From Candidatus Omnitrophota bacterium (GTDB taxonomy: Bacteria > Omnitrophota > Koll11 > VGKN01): a stretch of DNA of 5,009 bases. The notes under the pieces were generated by a model, which did not search any database, was not told where the DNA came from, and was given only the letters and a program-made list of their open reading frames with translations. Positions 1 to 5,009 of the stretch are shown piece by piece. How positions within the stretch are numbered: position 1 is the first letter of the stretch; each line of letters begins with the position of its first letter. Location of the stretch: NCBI GenBank assembly GCA_016867055.1, contig VGKN01000135.1, positions 1 to 5,009 of the forward strand, read 5' to 3'. The position numbers and the translations under genes were made by a program.

Positions 1-2
1 TA

Positions 3-3000
3 GTTAAGTTGGGAGTTGGAAGGTGGAAGGCAGAAGGCAATGCTTTGAGCTTCGACCATCAACCTTCAACCTTTTCTCAATGGGTTAAGGTTAGTGAATT
101 AAAGGTAGGGGATGAGATTGCGGTGCCGAGATTAGGAAGACTTGACAAATTCTTCTATGGAAAGACCAGCTCCTTTAAGAATGGAATAAAGGGTTCCAGG
201 CTAGCCATGCAGTGGAACGATGCACCTACGAGCGATATCTGTTTTGTGCCTCATAATTACATGGGAGCCCTTTTGGTGTTTAATAAAAAATCCGTGTCTT
301 TCAAGGACACGGATAACTTCCTTGCCAGAGATACGAGGAATTCTGGTCATACAGAGACTTCTACTTCTCTTAGCTCAACATCTACATCAGATTCAGGGAT
401 AGGTAAACTATCGTCTTTAAGAGACCAGATATATAATTCAATCGCTTCTTTTATATTGGAGATAGCTTCTTCTATAGTTTCGCCTTGCGAAGCACAGCCG
501 GGAAGCGCAGGCACATGCACAGAATATCCACCTTCTGATTCTGGTTCAATTATGACCTTAAATCGTTTTATCATATCTAATTCTCCTATAAATAAAAATA
601 CTACGCTTTTCTTAAGAAGTCAAGAGGAAAACTCTACAGACCTCCTCTGGGACAGAATTGTCTCAATAGAATACTGTGGCTATGAGCATGTTTACGATAT
701 TGAAGTTGACGGCACACACAACTTCATTGGAAATAACATCTTTGCGCATAATACGGCTGTTGGCGGACACTCCGCTGTGCCAGGAGCCGTCGCGCCACGA
801 GCAACTAATAGTGTACTACCCGTCAAAGCCCCAACCCCTGCTATACCTATGTCAACAGAAGAAGTTGTAACCTCAATTAATGAACTCCTCGGCTTAGACC
901 TCACTTCGGATGAATTAAAATGGGTGCTGGCAAAAAGCGGATTTTCAGATTATACACAACTTTATCAAGCTATCTTAAACAATATCTGGCTTGCTCAGAC
1001 AATGGTAAGACATGTAATATGTTGCTATATTCCCAAAGGGAATATGGTTTTTAGAAAGATGTATAACCTAAGTACAAACGACATTAAGAACCTACTAGAA
1101 AAAGGACTAAGTGTAAAAGATTCGTTAGGTGGCAAAGAAGGCATACCATTTGCACCTCATCCTTATATATGGGATAGAGAAAGACAATACGAACCCGATA
1201 GTTGTATTATCATAGTCAGTTCAGAGACATATAATACCTATATGGAACAGGGATTAGCAGGATTTTATGTACATGAAGGTGAAATTCGCTTTGCGAAGGA
1301 TATACCATGTGAGGATATTACAGCTATTCTTATCTCTGAAACTATGTATAATCAAGATCCGGATTTCTTTTCAAGGTATAAAAATCTTCGTGTTATAAAA
1401 GGGCGACCAGGAGAAGAATTGGATCGAGCATTCCGAGAAGCACTCAGGGCTTATCCTTTTGTTAGTAAACAAGATAGAATTAAAAGAGCCTCGCTTCTTT
1501 GGATAATAGCTGGATTATCTAAAGGCGGAAGAGAGTTTTTGGATATTTTTAAGGATATAATAGCGGTATATTTGGCAGAGACATTTTCTGGAAATTTGCG
1601 GGTTACTGAGCACTTTATTAATACATTGCTAATTGAAGAAAATCTAAGATTACAGTTACACCAGCCTATTAGTAAAATGCCAAAAGGCATTGATGCGATA
1701 TTACCCCATATTGCAGATTTACAACAAGATATTGGTTCTGATAAATTGATAATTGATGTTGAACCTTCCCAGGAATTGAATCCCTTTATCTTTAAACTTA
1801 AGGCTGGACTCGAACCTTCTCAGACTCGCAGATTACTTAAAGCTGCTGCAGAATGGGAAATTGCTATAAGATATGGGGAAAATAAGCTTTTTAATATAAC
1901 AGCCGATTCAGTTATTGCTGGCGCATATCAAGCACAGCTTTCAGATGGTTTGAATGTTGGATTATCAGTTGTAAGTGAAGTTGATGCGCAAGGAATGTTA
2001 AAAAAATACGAAACAGCTAAACATGCAGGGACGTGGCTTTTGAGGCCCTGTGAATATGATAGTAACAGTAAGTTAATGTTTTTTGAAACCTTTGGCGAGA
2101 ATGCATTAGATACCTTAACCATAAAGTCTAAGTTATCACAACAATTGTTATTAACACTTCTTAAGGTAGCAAAAGGAATTCAAGAACTTCATAGAGAGGG
2201 GATAGAACACGGAAATTTGAGACCTGCATATGTGTTAATAGGGTCTTTAGATACCGAAGATATTACAGTTAAATTAACTAATTATTTAGATAGTGTGTTT
2301 TTGGATGATGTGCGAGGTTTAGGGCGACTATTGTTCTTTATTCTCTACGGCGAAGAGATAGAAGATATGGACCCCGCAGTAGTTGAAGCAAAGATTCAGG
2401 ACGGTATGAAGGCAGATGAACCTATTCAAGCAAGGCTCAATACTATGATTAAAAATAGCGGTGCTATTTCTGCCAGTGACCCCATAGGGTATTCTGTAGG
2501 TGAATTTGTTGAAGAGCTTGAGGCTGTATTACAGGTCCCAGTTGAACAAGCAACCGGAACCACAGCCCCAACCGGTATACCAACAACTGCAACTAAACTA
2601 GCCAAAGCCGCCACGCCGCTCGCTGTAAGATTTGTCACATCTGAAGAGGAGCTTGTTGAGACTGAAATGGAGGTTGTTCAATTCTTTGCGAAGAGGCGTT
2701 TAGTGTATAGAAATAAGGGATATAATGTAGCATTGCCGGAGGAGGTTATAGCGATTTTAGAAGGACCTGGGGTGCAGATTGATGAGACCGGGGAGGTAGT
2801 AAATCTTGAGGCTATTTTACCAGAGGCACAACTTAAGGAAATTATAGCAAAGAAGGTGAGAGAAAACAGAGCCTTGTATGAAGAACATATAAGGATTTAC
2901 CAAACTGCATGGTTAAATTTAGTAAGTTGTGGACTATTTGATGCCATTCTGGAGTTTTATGGTTTTCAGCCTGACCAAACCTTTGAGGTTGTACCAACAG

Positions 3001-5009
3001 CATATGGGGTTGTAGCAGGGCCAGGCCCTGGAGAAAATCTGAATAGAATCTTTTTTAGGTTGAAGGAAACAATTGATATGGAAAAGCTTAGGCAAAACTT
3101 TGTTAACAATAGATATCGAACGCCAGAAGAGCAGTTGCTGCATGAAATCGTCGCCCATGCTATAACAACAGGTTTACGTGAAAACACACCCTTGGCTGAG
3201 ATAGTAACGCCCGAAGTTCGCCAGAATGTAAAAGAACGGGCAATGGACATTATAACACAGTGGTTTGCTGTATATTTAGGGCTGGTAGATTCATATGAGA
3301 AAGTTGCCATGCAGAGGATGGGTGAAGGAATTAAAGAAGATGTGGATTATCATTTTTATATTGACCCCCTTCTTCCAGAACAAGGCCTGAGATACCCAGG
3401 CAAGATAGATTTATTCTTTGACGCCATTACTGCAGGAGAAGTTATTGGTCAAGAAGGTCATATTGTTATGGTGGTTGAGGATAATCCATATGATTGGTCT
3501 ATGATGAAAGAGGTCCTTTTTAGAAATGGTTTTCGTGTTGTGTGGACGAGGAATGGCCAAGAAGCATTAGAAATATTAGAAAGACTCAAAGGTCAGAGTA
3601 AGGATGTGAGGCTATTGGTCAGCGATCTTCACATGCCTAAAATGGATGGCTATACCTTGGCTGGGGAAATTGCAGGCAAAGTCCCTGTAATCATTGTGAG
3701 CGAAGCACCACCTCTGGATGGCTCAAAGGCACAGAAGGATTTATTAGAAGTTGGCGTTAGAGCAGTTTTTGAAAAGGGCGAAACTATACGCCACCCCATA
3801 GAAAATCAACAACAGGAATTTATAGAAACTATCTGCCAAAATTTACTACCCGACCTAGCCCAGCCTGCCGGAACTACTCCAGTGCAAGCTGTTACAGAGA
3901 CTAAAGTTTTAGATACTATTACATTTACTGACAAGGTTATTCCAATCCTTACTTATACGGATGCAGTAGAAAGACTGGAGGCTCTGTTGGCTAAGGCAAT
4001 TGAAGAAGATGAGGATATTTTATCTGTTGTTATTGACCTTGACCGATTCAGAAAGATTAAAGAAACACTGGAGAGCTCATTTATAGGAAGAGAAATCTCA
4101 CATGAGCAGAAAGAGGAGATTATTAGAAATCTGATAAAGGCGGTTTTAAAAATAATAGGAAAAACACTCGCCGCTTCCCTTGATAGGTTATCAATAAATG
4201 AAAACCAGATATTATTATACAACTCTGGTGTATTTGGACTTCCTTCTGATGAATATTGTTTAGCAGTGCGTTTTAAACCCGATGGGCAAAATGTAGTTAA
4301 GACCCTGCAGGAGTCCTTAATGATTGCCAAGGATGCAGTTTCGCTTGCATTAAGCAAGCCCTTGGATGAAGAATTTAAGGAACCAGAAATTTTAGATGAT
4401 ACCCAAAGAAAAATCTGGTTATTAGCCAAGGAAATCAGGGAGGATTTAACGGTAGCCTTTAAAGAAGAAGACGCAGAGGATATCTTAAATGAATGGATTA
4501 AGGGGTTAATTTCCCGGAGTCTCTCTGTTACCTTTAGCGCCGCAACCTTCTACCTGCCTAACTCTTTAAGGAAAGAACTGGCTGAGAAAGAAGCGGGATA
4601 TTCAAATCCGAATTTACTACGCCTTTCGTTAAACGCAGCCTTAAACGCCCTTATAGCGGTGGCTAAGGTTAGGCGCGATGCAGTTCTTTTTAGTAATGAT
4701 GTAAGATTTCTATTAGCTCCTTCATTATCAGACCCTGAGAGTCCAGTATTGGCAGATTTGAATGACGATTTAGCAAAATTATCCAAGTTAAGTAAAGCTG
4801 GTAAGGTAGAGAAATTTATTGCTCAGGTTCTTTCAGATTTAAAGTCTGTTCATACCTATAGACAGGATTTTGCCAAAGCCATACTTTTTGTTTATTTCCA
4901 CCATATTACTGATGAAGAGGGGCGCAAACAATTACTAAAACAACTTGCCGAAATGAAAGGCGTTACTGCGGCTGAGGAATTATACAAAACGCTAATTGTT
5001 GCCCAGCCA
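3..5009 (+). CDS. Giant multidomain signalling protein with embedded Hint/intein (partial at both ends)
   Basis: I read this frame codon by codon and found no stop over 1669 codons; it enters at the left edge and leaves at the right. Order of modules: Hint/intein C-terminal part (residues about 1-250), Ala/Pro-rich linker (251-285), possible ADP-ribosyltransferase-like domain (346-447), helical stretch, kinase-like domain (633-845), Thr/Ala/Pro linker (846-880), unassigned helical region (880-1151), receiver (1153-1283), linker (1284-1309), degenerate GGDEF (1310-1567), helical tail. No signal peptide or membrane segment is visible here, so a cytoplasmic location is assumed. The receiver plus degenerate GGDEF order resembles PleD-type response regulators, and the kinase-like domain is also a signalling module. 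The true start and total length cannot be seen. The frame is certain; the overall function is inferred as signalling or scaffolding. Confidence 0.93.
15..70. repeat. Imperfect inverted repeat (dispersed-repeat type) read in frame
   Basis: The left arm at 15-36 is purine-rich with GGAAGG-like steps. The right arm at 50-70 is its imperfect complement: the reverse complement of 50-70 begins GTTGAAGGTTGATGG against GTTGGAAGGTGGAAGG on the left. About 13 bases separate the arms. Such arms look like dispersed repeats usually found between genes. Here the unit is translated as part of the Hint domain, immediately before the Trp-Val-Lys-Val segment, so it may have inserted between block B and what follows. 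It also lies about 60 bases beyond the hicA end in the minus direction; without a U-run it is a weak terminator candidate. Confidence 0.5.
132..350 (-). pseudogene. hicA: HicA-type mRNA interferase toxin, disrupted by an amber codon
   Basis: On the minus strand an ATG at 350-348 starts MTRIPRISGKEVIRVLERHG, a typical HicA N-terminus. The KGSH motif with the catalytic His (His30, bases 261-263) follows. At 203-201 the frame meets TAG, giving a 49-residue product. The same frame then continues with PGTLYSILKGAGLSIEEF, the family's conserved C-terminal helix, to a TAA at 134-132. The full frame of 73 codons including the stop is normal HicA size, and there is no frameshift. HicA folds like a double-stranded RNA-binding domain and cleaves mRNA; losing the last helix should disable it. 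The start overlaps the hicB stop by four bases (ATGA), implying coupled translation. A sequencing error at the amber codon, or readthrough, are alternatives. Confidence 0.85.
347..574 (-). CDS. hicB: HicB-family antitoxin, single-domain form
   Basis: The 75-residue product begins MIKRFKVIIEPESEGGYSVH and continues through VPALPGCASQGETIEEA, the diagnostic partial RNase H-like core of HicB antitoxins (a strand, a G-[GY]-Y/F turn, then the P-x-L-P-G-C-x-x-x-G-x-T block and a helix). There is no C-terminal helix-turn-helix or ribbon-helix-helix, so this is the short form that neutralises HicA by binding it. The ATG at 574-572 is preceded by AGGAGA at 587-582 with eight bases between, which supports this start. 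hicB precedes hicA, with a four-base overlap. Both genes lie antisense within the Hint domain of the giant frame. HicB codons are out of register with the + strand codons, whereas hicA codons are in exact antisense register. The gene appears intact. Confidence 0.93.
   Translation of the reverse strand: MIKRFKVIIEPESEGGYSVHVPALPGCASQGETIEEAISNIKEAIELYIWSLKDDSLPIPESDVDVELREVEVSV
582..623 (-). promoter_or_regulatory. sigma70-like promoter and Shine-Dalgarno for hicBA
   Basis: Reading the minus strand, TTGACT at 623-618 (five of six to the -35 consensus) is followed by exactly 17 bases and then TATTTT at 600-595 (four of six to the -10). AGGAGA at 587-582 is the ribosome-binding site eight bases before the hicB ATG. 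The implied leader is very short. The cassette therefore appears able to be transcribed independently, against the direction of the giant gene. Confidence 0.6.
648..752 (+). other. Hint C-terminal splicing region (blocks F and G)
   Basis: WDRIVSIE at residues 216-223 leads into VYDIEVDGTHNF (230-241) and the terminal FAHN (247-250), followed by Thr251. These match intein block F, with its Asp and His positions, and block G, with penultimate His and terminal Asn. The residues for C-terminal cleavage are all present, so this half appears functional in spite of the insertion upstream. Confidence 0.88.
753..790. repeat. Imperfect palindrome beginning at the splice junction
   Basis: ACGGCT at 753-758 pairs with AGCCGT at 785-790, and inside them TGGC at 761-764 pairs with GCCA at 779-782 across a symmetric two-base mismatch. 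An alternative inner hairpin is GCGGA (763-767) with TCCGC (771-775). The palindrome begins at the first base of the +1 codon and is GC-richer than its surroundings. It encodes the start of the Ala/Pro-rich linker. Role unknown. Confidence 0.5.
756..860 (+). other. Ala/Pro/Val-rich interdomain linker
   Basis: Residues 252-286 are rich in Ala, Pro, Val, Gly and Thr, with segments such as VPGAVAPRA and KAPTPAIP. They contain no predicted fold and separate the Hint domain from the next globular part. Similar linkers recur at about 2535-2640 and 3852-3930, marking domain boundaries. Confidence 0.7.
1038..1340 (+). other. Possible ADP-ribosyltransferase-like domain
   Basis: Residues 346-354 read GNMVFRKMY, resembling the first strand of ART-fold domains, where the Arg (here Arg351) contacts NAD. 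An EKGL turn, GIPFAPHPYIWD (about 380-391) and a late DIPCEDITAILI strand (433-444) follow, in the order and spacing expected of divergent ART-like families, with acidic residues at 425-427 as candidate catalytic glutamates. This is pattern resemblance only: the R-S-E triad is not convincingly complete, because a clear Ser-Thr-Ser is missing. It could equally be an unrelated alpha/beta domain. If real, it would transfer ADP-ribose from NAD or bind NAD. Confidence 0.3.
1341..1898 (+). other. Unassigned mostly helical region between ART-like and kinase-like parts
   Basis: Residues 447-632 show amphipathic helical character with regular charged and leucine positions, including a short aromatic stretch (SLLWIIAGL, residues 499-507) too short and interrupted to be a membrane span. 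No family is recognised. The end (about 595-632) probably forms a lead-in to the kinase-like domain. Confidence 0.5.
1899..2535 (+). other. Protein-kinase-like domain lacking catalytic residues (pseudokinase)
   Basis: The fold is read from several landmarks. A degenerate glycine loop and second strand (DSVIAGAYQAQLSDG, residues 635-649) come first. The third strand VGLSVVSE follows, where Ser655 stands in the place of the ATP-binding Lys. Next is a helix ending in LHREGIEHGNLRPAYVLI (730-747), equivalent to LHxxGIxHRDLKPxNIL. Then comes VKLTNYLDS (756-764) in place of the DFG segment, and DDVRGLGRLLFFILYG (768-783) matches the DVxxLGxxLxxLLxG helix. The HRD Asp is Asn738, the DFG triplet is Asn-Tyr-Leu and the post-HRD Asn is Tyr743. 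The key Ser/Thr-kinase catalytic residues are therefore gone, and the domain probably binds partners or regulates rather than phosphorylates. Fold assignment is fairly confident; loss of activity is inferred. Confidence 0.72.
2536..2640 (+). other. Thr/Ala/Pro-rich linker
   Basis: Residues 846-880 include TGTTAPTGIPTTATKLAKAA, a low-complexity, unstructured-looking stretch that closes the kinase-like domain. Confidence 0.7.
2641..3455 (+). other. Unassigned alpha-helical region with an HExxxH motif
   Basis: Residues 880-1151 have no recognised family. Features seen: a Glu-rich lead (EEELVETEMEVV), a segment with LPEEVIAILEGPG, a VAGPGPGEN turn (about 1005-1013), then LLHEIVAHAITTG (1045-1057) in a helix. 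The His-Glu-x-x-x-His spacing has one residue more than the zincin HEXXH, so a metalloprotease is not supported, though metal binding is possible. The region ends in YHFYIDPLLPEQGLRYPGK, just before the receiver. Confidence 0.45.
3459..3851 (+). other. Response-regulator receiver (REC) domain, phosphorylation residues intact
   Basis: Residues 1153-1283 form a complete receiver: strand one HIVMVVEDN with the acidic pair Glu1159 and Asp1160, strand three LLVSDLHMPKMDGY with phosphoacceptor Asp1208 (bases 3624-3626), strand four VIIVSEA with Ser1233 in the Thr/Ser switch position, and strand five AVFEKGE with Lys1258 in the conserved Lys position, although the usual following Pro is Gly. Length of about 130 residues fits the family. 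In two-component systems such a domain accepts phosphate from a histidine kinase and changes contacts with its output domain, here apparently the degenerate GGDEF that follows. Confidence 0.93.
3852..3929 (+). other. Pro/Thr/Val-rich linker between receiver and GGDEF-like domain
   Basis: Residues 1284-1309 (AQPAGTTPVQAVTETKV and following) have low complexity and separate two compact domains. Confidence 0.6.
3930..4700 (+). other. Degenerate GGDEF (diguanylate cyclase-like) domain
   Basis: Landmarks run in the family's order. SVVIDLDRFRKIKE (residues 1341-1354) matches the xxxIDxDxFKxIND strand, with Asp1345 in the metal-binding position. GLPSDEYCLAV (1412-1422) takes the place of the GGDEF hairpin, so the signature reads Pro-Ser-Asp-Glu-Tyr. 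LSVTFSAATFYLP (1508-1520) matches the VTxSxGxA strand. AALNALIAVAKVRRDAVLF (1545-1563) matches the ADxALYxAKxxGRNxV helix. About 85 residues of extra helix separate the hairpin from the VTxS strand, and the domain is longer than the usual 160-170 residues. Losing both signature glycines, needed for GTP binding, suggests no cyclic-di-GMP synthesis. No RxxD inhibitory site is seen before the signature. The role is probably GTP sensing or protein contact. Confidence 0.65.
4701..5009 (+). other. Helical tail with no recognised family, continuing past the window
   Basis: Residues 1567-1669 are Leu-, Lys- and Asp-rich and probably helical, for example LADLNDDLAKLSKLSKAGK and EEGRKQLLKQLAEMKG. No catalytic motif is seen. 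This may be a connector to a further domain beyond the right edge. Confidence 0.5.

Larger units (their letters stand above)
3..752 (+). mobile_element. Intein or intein-like Hint domain, N-terminal end missing, carrying an antisense hicBA insert
   Basis: Residues 27-42 read WVKVSELKVGDEIAVP, the stretch that follows block B in Hint domains. After a long insert, residues 216-223 (WDRIVSIE) lead into block F (VYDIEVDGTHNF, residues 230-241) and block G (FAHN, 247-250). The predicted splice junction is between bases 752 and 753: the penultimate His (747-749), terminal Asn (750-752) and +1 Thr (753-755) needed for Asn cyclisation and nucleophilic attack are all present. Block A and the His of block B lie outside or are not recognised, so the N-terminal nucleophile is unverified. 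No LAGLIDADG motif is seen. Because the +1 residue opens an Ala/Pro linker rather than a conserved active site, a bacterial intein-like (BIL) autoprocessing domain is a real alternative to a true intein. Confidence 0.82.

Noticed and set aside
132..200. An apparent frameshift near the end of HicA
   Set aside because: Careful rereading of the minus strand at 174-200 gives PGTLYSILKGAG in the same frame as the N-terminal part. Only the single TAG interrupts it.
220..402. A 60-codon + strand open frame starting MHLRAISV
   Set aside because: It is out of frame with the giant protein, lies antisense over hicA and hicB, and has no recognisable family features.
140..624. CTTGAC at 141-146 and GTCAAG at 619-624 as terminal inverted repeats of the hicBA cassette
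   Set aside because: Only six bases match, and the right copy overlaps the -35 element. No convincing target-site duplication was seen at either edge.
130..640. A LAGLIDADG or HNH homing endonuclease inside the intein
   Set aside because: No such motif was found on the + strand between the Hint halves in this window; the space is occupied by hicBA in antisense.
676..904. Short open frames on both strands across the Hint end and linker
   Set aside because: They are shadows of the giant frame: composition mirrors the Ala/Pro linker and no homologous motif or ribosome site supports them.
3138..3158. A zinc metalloprotease active site
   Set aside because: The spacing is His-Glu-x-x-x-His, not HEXXH, and no accompanying third-ligand motif is recognised.
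1451..4786. Seven minus-strand open frames of 64-158 codons, the longest at 3953-4429
   Set aside because: All lie antisense to well-supported domains (helical region, kinase-like, receiver neighbourhood, GGDEF-like), have shadow-like compositions and show no family motif.
1..5009. tRNA, rRNA, CRISPR arrays, riboswitches
   Set aside because: No cloverleaf, regular spacer-repeat series or conserved RNA segment was seen; essentially the whole window is coding.

Overview
The window lies inside a single very long reading frame on the + strand. Frame 3 (codons starting at 3, 6, 9 and so on) has no stop codon from the first complete codon to the last base, giving at least 1669 codons with neither start nor end in view. 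Residue numbers used here are position/3. The sequence is moderately AT-rich. A chain of unlike signalling domains joined by Ala/Pro/Thr-rich linkers in one enormous protein recalls the giant genes of Omnitrophota and similar candidate-phylum bacteria. That taxonomic reading is inference; no marker gene is present.

Region 1 (3-752) is the downstream part of an intein or intein-like Hint domain. The end of the N-terminal splicing region (about 81-128) and a textbook C-terminal region (about 648-752, ending in His-Asn before a +1 Thr) are both visible. No LAGLIDADG-type homing endonuclease is seen between them. That space is filled by an antisense hicBA toxin-antitoxin module with its own sigma70-like promoter and Shine-Dalgarno. 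The HicB antitoxin is intact. The HicA toxin has one in-frame amber codon that removes its C-terminal third. The + strand frame stays open through the whole insertion. An imperfect inverted repeat of dispersed-repeat type (15-70) also lies in frame within the Hint region.

Region 2 (753-5009) is the downstream host protein: an Ala/Pro-rich linker, a possible ADP-ribosyltransferase-like domain (1038-1340), a helical stretch, a protein-kinase-like domain that has lost its key catalytic residues (1899-2535), a Thr/Ala/Pro-rich linker, a helical region with no recognised family (2640-3455), an intact response-regulator receiver (3459-3851), a second linker, a degenerate GGDEF domain (about 3930-4700) and a helical tail leaving the window.

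The receiver keeps every phosphorylation residue, while the kinase-like and GGDEF-like domains have lost theirs. This suggests a phosphorylation-responsive scaffold with pseudo-enzyme modules. The antisense hicBA cassette could have acted as an addiction module for the intein; its toxin now looks dead.
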